Shown: piece by piece, positions 1-7,303 of the stretch
Position numbering within the stretch: the first letter of the stretch is position 1
Layout of the letters: every line of letters starts with the position of its first letter
Assembly: GCA_900544135.1 (NCBI GenBank)
Contig: UQTU01000009.1
Coordinates: forward strand, 1 to 64,000
Length of the DNA stretch: 64,000 bases
Direction: 5' to 3'
Source: an uncultured Collinsella sp.
Lineage (GTDB): Bacteria > Actinomycetota > Coriobacteriia > Coriobacteriales > Coriobacteriaceae
Notes under the pieces: model-generated
The model's input: only the letters and a program-made list of their open reading frames with translations
Databases searched by the model: none
What the model was told of the DNA's origin: nothing
Made by a program: the position numbers and the translations under genes

Positions 1-112
1 CGGAGGAATTCCGGAATCAGTCCCTATGTGCGGCGTAGGCCGCTTATTAGCCCGTCCAAGAATTGGGGCGCAGTTCACGGATTCCCGGTGGGAGTTCTAG
101 ACCTTGTCGGCC

Positions 113-1750
113 TTAGTACATACCGCCGCCCTGCTGACCAGCGGTGGCAGCAGCGATAGCGTCCTCAAGCTGAGTGTTCTTGGGCACATCGGAGACGGTA
201 GCCTCGGTGATGAGGATCAGGCTGGCGACGGAAGCAGCGTTCTGCAGGGTGACGCGGCTGACCTTGACGGGGTCGAGGACGCCCATCTCAATCATGTCGC
301 CCCACTCGCCGTTGGCAGAGTTGAGACCCTGGCCGGCGGGCAGCTCGGCAACCTTGTCGACCACGACAGCGCCCTCAAAGCCAGCGTTCTTGGCGATGGT
401 AGCGACCGGAGCGGTCAGAGCCTTCTTGACGATGTCGACGCCGATCTTCTCCTCGGGGTCGTCGATCTCGACAGCATCGAGCGCAGGAACAGCGTCCATG
501 AAGGCGACGCCGCCACCGGCGACAATGCCCTCCTCGACAGCAGCTCGGGTTGCCTGCAGGGCATCCTCGACGCGATGCTTGATCTCCTTGAGCTCGGACT
601 CGGTAGCAGCGCCAACCTTGATGACGGCAACGCCACCGGAGAGCTTGGCCAGGCGCTCCTGGAGCTTCTCGCGGTCGAAGTCAGAGGTGGTGTTCTCCAT
701 CTCGCCCTTGATCTGAGCGATGCGGGCGTCGATGGCCTCCTTGGAACCAGCGCCGCCAACGACGACGGTGTTGTCCTTGGAGATGGTGACGGACTTAGCG
801 GTACCGAGCATATCGGCGGTGATGTCAGCGACCTTCACGCCCAGCTCGTCCAGAGCGGCCTGGCCACCGGTAAGGACGGCGATGTCCTCGAGGATGCGCT
901 TGCGGCGATCGCCGTAGCCCGGAGCCTTGACGGCGCAGACGTTGAGAGCGCCACGGATCTTGTTGAGGACCAGGGTGGGCAGGGCCTCGCCGTCGATGTC
1001 CTCAGCGATGATGAGCAGGCCACGGCCGGCGCGCTGGACAGCCTCGAGAACAGGCATGATGTCCTGAACGCTGGAGATCTTCTGGTCGGTGATGAGGATG
1101 TACGGATCCTTCATCACGGCCTCCATGCGGTCGTTATCCGTGACGAAGTAAGCGGAGACATAGCCCTTGTCGAACTGCATGCCCTCGACGGTGTCGATGG
1201 TGATGTCGAACGTCTGGGAATCCTCGACGGTGATGACGCCGTCCTTGCCCACGACCTCCATGGCCTCGGCGATCTTCTCGCCGACCTCGGGGTCACCGGC
1301 GGAGATGGTACCGACGGAAGCAATCTGCTCCTTGGTCTCGACCGGCTTGGCCTGCTTCTTCATCTCGGCGACGGCGGCGTTGACGGCCTTGTCGATGCCG
1401 CGACGGATGGCCAGCGGGTTGGCGCCAGCGGCGACGTTGCGCAGACCGTCGTTGACGATGGCCTGAGCGAGCAGGGTTGCGGTGGTGGTGCCGTCACCCA
1501 CGGTGTCGTTGGTCTTGGTGGCGACCTCCTTCACCAGCTGGGCGCCCATGTTCTCGATGTTGTCCTCGAGCTCGATCTCCTTAGCGACGGAAACGCCGTC
1601 GTTGGTGATGGTCGGGGCACCGAACGTGCGCTGCAGCGCAACGTAGCGGCCCTTGGGGCCCATGGTGACGGTAACGGCGTCGGCCAGGGTGTTGACGCCC
1701 TTGGCGAGCTTAGCGCGGGCATCGGTGTTGAACGTAATGTTCTTTGCCAT
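113..1750 (-). CDS. groEL: 60 kDa chaperonin GroEL
   Basis: This is the large subunit of the cytosolic GroEL-GroES chaperonin, an ATP-driven double ring that encloses unfolded proteins. The 545 residues match the usual family length. Visible signatures are the N-terminal AKNITFNTDARAKLAKGVN, the ATP-site MGPKGR and GDGTTTATLLAQ, the apical-domain region, AAVEEGIVAGGGVA, and the Gly/Met-rich tail GGQQGGGMY. It lies 96 bases downstream of groES on the same strand, and a GGAGG-type ribosome site precedes the ATG at 1750. The pair is presumably co-transcribed from upstream of groES. The 112 bases between this gene and the window edge hold no gene that I can see. Identity is secure. Confidence 0.98.
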   Translation of the reverse strand: MAKNITFNTDARAKLAKGVNTLADAVTVTMGPKGRYVALQRTFGAPTITNDGVSVAKEIELEDNIENMGAQLVKEVATKTNDTVGDGTTTATLLAQAIVNDGLRNVAAGANPLAIRRGIDKAVNAAVAEMKKQAKPVETKEQIASVGTISAGDPEVGEKIAEAMEVVGKDGVITVEDSQTFDITIDTVEGMQFDKGYVSAYFVTDNDRMEAVMKDPYILITDQKISSVQDIMPVLEAVQRAGRGLLIIAEDIDGEALPTLVLNKIRGALNVCAVKAPGYGDRRKRILEDIAVLTGGQAALDELGVKVADITADMLGTAKSVTISKDNTVVVGGAGSKEAIDARIAQIKGEMENTTSDFDREKLQERLAKLSGGVAVIKVGAATESELKEIKHRVEDALQATRAAVEEGIVAGGGVAFMDAVPALDAVEIDDPEEKIGVDIVKKALTAPVATIAKNAGFEGAVVVDKVAELPAGQGLNSANGEWGDMIEMGVLDPVKVSRVTLQNAASVASLILITEATVSDVPKNTQLEDAIAAATAGQQGGGMY

Positions 1751-1846
1751 AGTGGGTAATCCTCCAAAAGAAATGTGACTCGCGTCGCCGCTTCCGAGTC
1801 CTATGCGACGAGCGCGTTCAAAGACGAATCAGAGATTCTGACGAGA

Positions 1847-2140
1847 CTAGGCCTCGACGACAGCGTAGATGTCATCGGCGCGCATGAGCAGATACTTCTC
1901 GCCGTCGACCTTGACCTCGTTGCCACCGAACTTACCGTAGATGACAACGTCACCGACCTTGACGTCCATGGGAATGCGCTCACCCTTGTCGTTGACCTTG
2001 CCGGCGCCAACGGCAACAATGGTGCCGCGCTGCGGCTTCTCCTGAGCGTTGCTGGCGATATACAGACCAGAAGCGGTCTTCTGCTCGGCCTCGTCGGGCT
2101 TGACCAGAACACGATCTGCAAGCGGCTTCAAAGACGACAT
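1847..2140 (-). CDS. groES: 10 kDa co-chaperonin GroES
   Basis: This is the heptameric lid of the GroEL chamber, 97 residues long, the normal family length. The N-terminal LKPLADRVLVKPDEAE, the mobile loop KTASGLYI, and the C-terminal DVVIYGKFGGNEVKVDGEKYLL pattern are diagnostic. The start is set by an AGGAGGAGAC ribosome site a few bases upstream. I looked for a CIRCE operator (TTAGCACTC, nine bases, GAGTGCTAA) and a HAIR element in the roughly 140 bases upstream and found neither. Heat control by HrcA or HspR is therefore not supported by the visible sequence. A TTGACT hexamer lies near 2245-2250 on the minus strand, but I could not pair it with a convincing -10. Confidence 0.97.
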   Translation of the reverse strand: MSSLKPLADRVLVKPDEAEQKTASGLYIASNAQEKPQRGTIVAVGAGKVNDKGERIPMDVKVGDVVIYGKFGGNEVKVDGEKYLLMRADDIYAVVEA

Positions 2141-2277
2141 GCTTGTCTCCTCCTTTTTGGGCCGCGCGGTTATACCACGCGAATTAACCCTTTTTGTTTG
2201 CGTACGCGTTGAATGGTACCCACGAATGGCGGGTTATACAACACGGAGTCAAAAAATCTTATTTTTTGGCACTTAGA

Positions 2278-2476
2278 TTTTCTGAATGCCGGGGGATAAC
2301 TTAACGGTGGCTCCCGGGGCGGACCGGAGGGCATGAAGTTTGCTGCTCTACAGTCCTGCGCAAGACGGAAAGCACATTAAGTGCTTTCCTTTGCGTGCGG
2401 AACTCGCGACAAACTTCATGCCCTCCGGTCCGCCCTGGGAGCCAGGTTGACTAACTAGGGCCCGGCATTCAGAAAA
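2278..2476. repeat. Giant intergenic hairpin A (199 bp)
   Basis: This long imperfect palindrome lies between groES and the amidohydrolase gene. The outer arms are a perfect 16-bp match: TTTTCTGAATGCCGGG at 2278-2293 pairs with 2461-2476. After an internal loop, 2309-2341 pairs with 2411-2443 with one small bulge. The apex holds a further stem, GGAAAGCAC with GTGCTTTCC, around ATTAA, and the motif GTCCTGCG. The right internal loop carries AACTAGGG. Hairpin B at 54182-54360 has the same layout and shares the AACTAGGG, GTCCTGCG and GGAAAG motifs, although its arms are unrelated in sequence. No coding capacity is apparent. The rest of 2141-2634 holds one more inverted repeat (2550-2616) and nothing else I recognise. 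Confidence 0.85.
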
Positions 2477-2549
2477 GTCAGTGCAGCAAAATGGCGATGC
2501 GGATGGAATGCACAAGATAGGGGGCACGTTGTTGGGACGCGCTCTTTTA

Positions 2550-2616
2550 AGTTGCGGTGGAATAGTTCCTGTTTTTGGGCTTGAAGGCCGATTTTAGGGA
2601 CTATTTCACCGCAACT
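2550..2616. repeat. Inverted repeat, GTTGCGGTG hairpin family, copy 1
   Basis: Arms at 2550-2570 and 2596-2616 (AGTTGCGGTGGAATAGTTCC and its near complement) form a 21-bp stem whose two non-identical positions still allow G-U pairing. The loop is about 25 bases. A second copy sits at 46947-47013 with compensating base changes. It lies just past the stop codon of the amidohydrolase gene (2635, minus strand), where it could act as an RNA 3' end structure. Confidence 0.8.
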
Positions 2617-2634
2617 GAGGGGTGGGATGTGGGG

Positions 2635-4272
2635 TTAGCGCTCGTAAATCAAGTTGCCTGCCAGGTAGGTGGCTTGGACTTTGGTGGCTTGAAGTTCTTG
2701 GGGATCAACGGTGAGCGGGTTTTGGTCCAGGACTACCAGGTCGGCGTACTTGCCAGGCTCCAAGCTACCGAGGTTTTGCTCGTCGCCCGCTGCATAGGCG
2801 CTGCCCAGGGTGTAGTTGCGCAGAGCCGTTGCTGCATCGATGCGCTCGCTCGGCAACCAGCCGCCCTCGGGCCAGTGGCTTTTGGGGTCTTGGCGCGTGA
2901 TAGCCGTGTAGAGCACGTTCATGCTGGTAACGGCTGTGATGGGGCTATCGGTGCCGAAGGCTTGGCGGATGCCGCGCTGCTTATAGGTCGCAAACGGCCA
3001 CATGATGCGGCTGCGCTCCAAGCCCAGATCGCGCTCCGGACCACCCGGGTCGAGCGTGATATGGCAGGGCTGGCTCGAAGCAACCACGTTGAGCTTGCGC
3101 AGGCGGTCGATGTCCTCGGGCAGAAGGTTCTCCAGGTGCTCGAGCGTGTTATGGCCGTGCTGGGGCAGGCCGTACAGATCGGCCGCCTCCTCGAAGATAT
3201 CCAGCGCGGCATGAATCGCACCGTCACCAATGACGTGGATGCGCACGGTGTGACCGCGCTCCGCGGCCGCCAGAACCAGTTTGCGCATGCGCTCAGCCGG
3301 GACCGTCAGACGGCCCTGGTCGCCCGGGAAGCGCGGATTGGTATAGGGCTCAGTGAGATATGCCGTGTGTTCACTCGACACGCCGTCGAAGAACTGCTTA
3401 AAACCCGGCGCCGAAAGCAGCGCGTTGTTCGCGTAACGTACCTGCAGCTCTTCCAGACGCGACTGGTCATCCAGCAGCGTGGGAAACAGATGGGCACGAA
3501 TGCCCAGCCTACCGGCCGTCTGCAATTTGTCGTAGACATCGTCGCGGATAAAATCGCAGCCCGGCATGGGCATGAGCGACATATCGCAGATCGAAGTAAT
3601 ACCCTGCTCGGCCATGCGCCTCATTTGATCGGCGTAAGCGCTTGCGATGCGACCTTCGCCCAGCCACTCAAGGCAGCGCGGCAGCAGCTGCATGGCAGCC
3701 GCTTCGTGCGCAATGCCCGTGAGCTCGCCGCTTGCGTCCTTGTCGTAACTGCCGCCCGCTGGCGGCTCGCTGTCGCGCGTGACGCCGAGCGCCTCGAGTG
3801 CGCGGCTGTTGAGCCAAAGCGTGTGCCCGTCGCCCGAATACATAACGCAGGGACGATCGGGGAATGCCGCATCGAGCGACGCCTTGGTAGGATGCTCGGG
3901 CGGCTCCCAACGGTAGTCGCGCCAGCCCTGCGTCACAACCCAGGCGTCGTCGGGCAGATCCTGGGAAAACTCGAGCGCGTGTTGCACCAGTGCCGCCTCG
4001 GACGTACCCATATCCATGAGCATGTATGGCGAGGAGCCGACCGAGGTATGGAAGAAGTGCAGATGAGCGTCATGGAAACCGGGGCAGACAAACTGCTCGC
4101 CGTAGTCGAGAACCGGCGTGGCGGCGGGAGCGGCGGCGATCACGTCATCGGGCGCATCGACTGCGACGATACGGTCGCCTGCGATGGCAATCGCCAGCTC
4201 GCGGGCGGTATCGACGCCGTCTTGCGCGGTAAAGACGTTCTTGGAGAGGATAATCCGATCGATATGTTGCAT
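2635..4272 (-). CDS. Metal-dependent amidohydrolase (YtcJ-like)
   Basis: This is a predicted cytosolic amidohydrolase of the YtcJ/AepA-like branch of the amidohydrolase superfamily; substrate unknown. About 545 residues, normal for the group. The metal-binding HxH appears in VCPGFHDAHLHFFH near the N-terminus. Further ligands are likely in IHVIGDGAIHAALDIFE, and GTDSPI holds the probable catalytic Asp. The C-terminal AAGDEQNLGSLEPGKYADLVVLDQNPL is typical of the small beta-domain return. The start is uncertain: ATGs at 4284, 4278 and 4272 are in frame, and I chose 4272 because a weak GGGGAT lies upstream of it. An upstream extension of the open frame to 4458 overlaps the promoter of the divergent M20 gene and is probably not translated. 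Confidence 0.85.
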   Translation of the reverse strand: MQHIDRIILSKNVFTAQDGVDTARELAIAIAGDRIVAVDAPDDVIAAAPAATPVLDYGEQFVCPGFHDAHLHFFHTSVGSSPYMLMDMGTSEAALVQHALEFSQDLPDDAWVVTQGWRDYRWEPPEHPTKASLDAAFPDRPCVMYSGDGHTLWLNSRALEALGVTRDSEPPAGGSYDKDASGELTGIAHEAAAMQLLPRCLEWLGEGRIASAYADQMRRMAEQGITSICDMSLMPMPGCDFIRDDVYDKLQTAGRLGIRAHLFPTLLDDQSRLEELQVRYANNALLSAPGFKQFFDGVSSEHTAYLTEPYTNPRFPGDQGRLTVPAERMRKLVLAAAERGHTVRIHVIGDGAIHAALDIFEEAADLYGLPQHGHNTLEHLENLLPEDIDRLRKLNVVASSQPCHITLDPGGPERDLGLERSRIMWPFATYKQRGIRQAFGTDSPITAVTSMNVLYTAITRQDPKSHWPEGGWLPSERIDAATALRNYTLGSAYAAGDEQNLGSLEPGKYADLVVLDQNPLTVDPQELQATKVQATYLAGNLIYER

Positions 4273-4360
4273 GGGCATCCCCATTTCTGGCAGGAAATTC
4301 AACACCCCCGAGTGTACTCCCCCGCCTCGGTTACAAAATGCCAAGCGGCAAACGGCAGCT

Positions 4361-4389
4361 TTGCCAGGCCAAGTGGCAGGTGGCATACT
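4361..4389 (+). promoter_or_regulatory. Sigma-70-type promoter of the M20 amidohydrolase gene
   Basis: TTGCCA at 4361-4366 and CATACT at 4384-4389 are separated by exactly 17 bases, about 50 bases upstream of the ATG at 4440. This is a reasonable housekeeping promoter match; no operator was seen. Confidence 0.5.
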
Positions 4390-4439
4390 GGAAAGAGCCT
4401 GTACGATTTTGCGATAAACCAGTAAGGAGCAAATCGACC

Positions 4440-5903
4440 ATGACGAAGACCAAGGCACAGCAGATTATGGCGGCGACCGAGGCTCGCGCGGCTGACGACG
4501 TCACCGCAGCCATCCAAGATATCGCCGCCGAGTTTGAACCCTACATCATTAAGCAGCGTCGGCACTTCCATAAGCACCCGGAGCTGAGCCTCGCCGAAGA
4601 GCGCACGACTTCTGACATCGCCAACCAGCTCGACGCCATGAATATCCCCTACGAGCGTCCCCTTAAGACGGGCCTGGTGGCGACCCTTCGCGGCACCGCG
4701 CCCGACGCCTATCGCGAGGACGGCACGCCGCGCCGCCGCATCCTGCTGCGTGCGGATATCGACGCCCTGCCCGTCACCGAGCAGACCGGCGAGGATTTCT
4801 CCAGCGTCAACGAGGGCTGCATGCACGCCTGCGGCCACGACTGCCACATCGCCATGATGCTCGGCACGCTGCAGATCCTGCGCCATATGACAGACGACAT
4901 CCACGGCGAGGTCCGCATCGTCTTCCAGCCCAGTGAGGAAAACGGCCAAGGCGCCAAACTCATGATCGGCACGGGCGTGCTCGACGGCGTCGATGGCGCC
5001 TACGCCGCGCACATCTGGAGCGAGGTCGACGCCGGCACCGTAAGCTGCGAGCCCGGCCCGCGCATGGCCAATACCGACTGGTTCCGCATCGATGTCCGCG
5101 GTACCTCGTGCCACGGCGCCATGCCCCAGCGCGGCCACGACGCCGTTATGGTTGCCGCCGAGATTGTCAACGCCCTGCAGACCATCGTCTCGCGCGAGAT
5201 CAGCCCCTACGAGCCGGCCGTCATCACCGTCGGCGAGTTGCACGGCGGCACCGCGCGCAACGTTATCGCCGGCACGGCCTACCTCGCCGGCACGGTACGC
5301 ACCTACGGCGATTCAACCCACGAGGAAATGCCGGAGCTTATGCGCCGCATCGTGGAGCATACCGCGGCGGCCTTGGGCGCCGAGGCAGAGCTCACCGACT
5401 ACACCATCGCCAACTACAAGGTCGAAAACGACGCGGCCTCGAGCGAGCGCTGCCGTCAGGCCGTAATTAAGTGTCTGGGTCCCGCCGGCCAAGGCCATTA
5501 TCGCGGCACACTTTCGGGCGAGGATTTTTCGGAGTACCTGCGCCGTGTGCCGGGCGTGCTCGCCTTTGTAGGTACGCGTAACCCCAAAATTGGCGCCACG
5601 TACGCCCAACATTCCTGCTTCTACAAGATCGACGAGACTGTGCTGGCAAAGGGCTCCATGGTGGCCGCCCAGTATGCTATCGACTTTTTGGCCGAGCCCA
5701 CGCAAGAGGAGCTCGACGGCCCCGCGATCACCGCGGTCGCCGAAACCAACCCCGATCTGGCCGCCAAGTTGCGCTCTGCCAAGGCGACGACCGCCGAGGC
5801 TCGTGACGCCATCCACGACGCCCGCACGGCTCGCCATGCCGCAATCAAGAGCATCCACGAAGCCCGCGCCGCCGCTCGCCGCGAGGAGAAACACGACGAG
5901 TAG
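4440..5903 (+). CDS. M20 family N-acyl-amino-acid amidohydrolase
   Basis: This is a zinc/manganese-dependent amidohydrolase of the M20D group (hippurate hydrolase, N-acyl-L-amino acid amidohydrolase), which removes acyl groups from amino acids. The protein is 487 residues. Motifs in order are RRHFHKHPELSLAEERT, RADIDALPVTEQTG, MHACGHDCHIAM (metal ligands), QPSEENGQGAK (catalytic Glu) and HGAMPQRGHDAV of the dimerisation domain. AAGGAG lies ten bases before the ATG at 4440, which excludes longer upstream starts. The last 70 or so residues, after the M20 fold, form an Ala/Arg/Glu-rich predicted helix (KATTAEARDAIHDARTARHA) that typical family members lack. It is transcribed away from another amidohydrolase, so the pair may share a catabolic role, but that is inference. 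Confidence 0.93.
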   Translation: MTKTKAQQIMAATEARAADDVTAAIQDIAAEFEPYIIKQRRHFHKHPELSLAEERTTSDIANQLDAMNIPYERPLKTGLVATLRGTAPDAYREDGTPRRRILLRADIDALPVTEQTGEDFSSVNEGCMHACGHDCHIAMMLGTLQILRHMTDDIHGEVRIVFQPSEENGQGAKLMIGTGVLDGVDGAYAAHIWSEVDAGTVSCEPGPRMANTDWFRIDVRGTSCHGAMPQRGHDAVMVAAEIVNALQTIVSREISPYEPAVITVGELHGGTARNVIAGTAYLAGTVRTYGDSTHEEMPELMRRIVEHTAAALGAEAELTDYTIANYKVENDAASSERCRQAVIKCLGPAGQGHYRGTLSGEDFSEYLRRVPGVLAFVGTRNPKIGATYAQHSCFYKIDETVLAKGSMVAAQYAIDFLAEPTQEELDGPAITAVAETNPDLAAKLRSAKATTAEARDAIHDARTARHAAIKSIHEARAAARREEKHDE

Positions 5904-5937
5904 TCGTCACACCCATCCATAACAGCCTGGCTAGAGC

Positions 5938-5977
5938 AAAGCGGGGGCGAACGTTATCTCAACGTTCGCCCCCGCTT
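5938..5977. terminator. Bidirectional intrinsic terminator
   Basis: A perfect 15-bp stem, GCGGGGGCGAACGTT at 5941-5955 with its complement at 5961-5975, has a five-base loop and sits between two convergent genes. Short A and T runs flank it, so it can serve both strands. Confidence 0.85.
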
Positions 5978-6009
5978 ATGTGTCGACCGCTTTTCTAGCG
6001 CGTCCTCCG

Positions 6010-6486
6010 TCACGACAGGAAAGAGCGAAGGATGGTGAGCCAGCGTGGGGGTTCGAGGTGGATGATGTCGTCGGGGACTCCGGCGGGCGCATGGCCGCCA
6101 AAGAGTAAGCCGGCATCTACCGGATTGATGAGGCGCACGATCCATACGGCGATGACCAGCATGCACAACACGGTGACTGCAATGTCGACACCACGCTTTA
6201 GCTTGCTCGATGCCACCTCCTCGCGCACGAACGCGAGCACAAACGCAATCGGCACCACCCAAAACAGCGGATGGTAGGCAAAGGCCGCCGCAAAATCGAG
6301 ACGCAGCGCCGCCAGCCACGCCCTCGTCATGCCGCATCCCGGACAAGGAGCGCCCGTCATTATTCGAAAAATGCAGCCGATATCGAGCAGGTAGAGCGCG
6401 AGCCAGGCGACAAAGAGCGCGCCGGTGCAAAAAAGGGCGCGGCGAAGGAGCTCTGCCGTGCCCCTATGTCCCTGGGAGCTGTTCAC
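6010..6486 (-). CDS. DUF2752 small membrane protein
   Basis: The DUF2752 signature CPGCGMTRAW is clear, followed by hydrophobic segments; about four membrane helices are expected in 158 residues. Function is unknown for the family, and the Cys-Pro-Gly-Cys-Gly motif faces a membrane helix. The start is ambiguous. A GTG at 6486 with AAGGG just upstream is preferred, because an ATG at 6546 would overlap the preceding gene by 47 bases and its extra residues are just an alternate-frame reading of that gene's end. It directly follows a zinc-ribbon DUF4234 membrane protein on the same strand, so the two are probably co-transcribed. This pairing is common in actinobacteria and Firmicutes. Confidence 0.8.
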   Translation of the reverse strand: MNSSQGHRGTAELLRRALFCTGALFVAWLALYLLDIGCIFRIMTGAPCPGCGMTRAWLAALRLDFAAAFAYHPLFWVVPIAFVLAFVREEVASSKLKRGVDIAVTVLCMLVIAVWIVRLINPVDAGLLFGGHAPAGVPDDIIHLEPPRWLTILRSFLS

Positions 6487-6499
6487 GCCGCCCTTATTG

Positions 6500-7108
6500 T
6501 TAGGCACGAGCGCCAAGGCGAGTGTTGTAAGCCGTTGCCATGGCATTGGTATTATTGATGATGATGTTCATAGCGAAGATGGGACCAAGGCCGCACAGGA
6601 GCGCGCCGAAGATCTGCCACAGAAGAACGGTGGTGCCGTTTTCCTGGAACACCAGGCCGTAGCGAGGAGCGTTGGCCTGCAGGCGGTTGCCAATCTTGTA
6701 ATACCAGTAGTACGCGTAGAAGCCGCAGGTCACAAACGATAGAAGGATGAATTCCGCCAGACCCGGCGTGTAATCGCCGTCATCCTGACACAACGTGTTG
6801 ACGTCGCGTGCCAAGCAATACAGGAAGTAGAACGAATAGATACCGCAGGTCACAAGAGAGAGCAGCAGCCAGCCGATCAGGCTGCGGTCAGCCTTAATGG
6901 GGCCATAGCCCATCGGAGCGGATGCGGACTGTTGGGCGTATTGACCGGTGTACTGCTGCTGAGGCTGGGGCACGGGCTGAATAGCCTGGGCCGGAGCGGG
7001 CTGGGGCTGCGGGGCCGGAGCGGCAGAAGCGGCACCAACGGCGGATCCGCAAACAGGGCAGAATTTGGCATCATCCGAAATGGGAGAACCACAAGTGGGA
7101 CAGAACAT
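6500..7108 (-). CDS. Zinc-ribbon DUF4234 membrane protein
   Basis: The N-terminal double CxxC zinc ribbon (MFCPTCGSPISDDAKFCPVC) is followed by a Pro/Gln/Ala-rich linker of about 55 residues. Then comes a DUF4234 membrane domain with paired repeats, SLVTCGIYSFYFLYCLARD and SFVTCGFYAYYWYYKIGN. Length 202 residues. The AAAAGGAGAGGCTC ribosome site supports the ATG at 7108. The architecture (cytosolic zinc ribbon, flexible linker, four helices) resembles other membrane proteins of unknown function that may sense or organise the envelope. It precedes the DUF2752 gene by 13 bases. A similar zinc-ribbon protein lies upstream at 7304-8596. Confidence 0.85.
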   Translation of the reverse strand: MFCPTCGSPISDDAKFCPVCGSAVGAASAAPAPQPQPAPAQAIQPVPQPQQQYTGQYAQQSASAPMGYGPIKADRSLIGWLLLSLVTCGIYSFYFLYCLARDVNTLCQDDGDYTPGLAEFILLSFVTCGFYAYYWYYKIGNRLQANAPRYGLVFQENGTTVLLWQIFGALLCGLGPIFAMNIIINNTNAMATAYNTRLGARA

Positions 7109-7183
7109 GAGCCTCTCCTTTTCCTAAGGCGTCGCACGCCTTCAAACCTTACACGTCTACGTTCTCAACAATAGCCGCGACGT

Positions 7184-7195
7184 TGTTGCGCAACA
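7184..7195. promoter_or_regulatory. Palindrome TGTTGCGCAACA, copy 1
   Basis: A perfect 12-bp palindrome lies about 75 bases upstream of the DUF4234 gene start. The same palindrome, with three further identical bases on one side (TTG), is found upstream of the CAP surface protein gene at 23397-23408. It could be a regulator site, but a 15-base match can occur by chance in 64 kb. Confidence 0.3.
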
Positions 7196-7260
7196 TTGAC
7201 CAATTTCCGAGAAATTTTGCTGCAACCGTTTTCCCAGGCATTTTCTTGCTTTCGCAGTAG

Positions 7261-7295
7261 AAAAAGGCACCCCGGGCTCAGTTGCCCAGGGCGCC
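7261..7295 (-). terminator. Intrinsic terminator of the 430-residue zinc-ribbon protein gene
   Basis: On the minus strand GGCGCCCTGGGC pairs with GCCCGGGGTGCC around a short loop and is followed by TTTTT. It lies just past the stop codon at 7304. Confidence 0.85.
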
Positions 7296-7303
7296 TCGAC
7301 CGG

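Noticed and set aside
104..1759. A 551-codon plus-strand open frame across groEL
   Set aside because: It is the antisense shadow of groEL caused by GC-rich codon bias; it has no ribosome site and no family resemblance.
2141..2280. CIRCE or HAIR operator for groESL
   Set aside because: Neither the TTAGCACTC pair nor the CTTGAGT pair is present upstream of groES.
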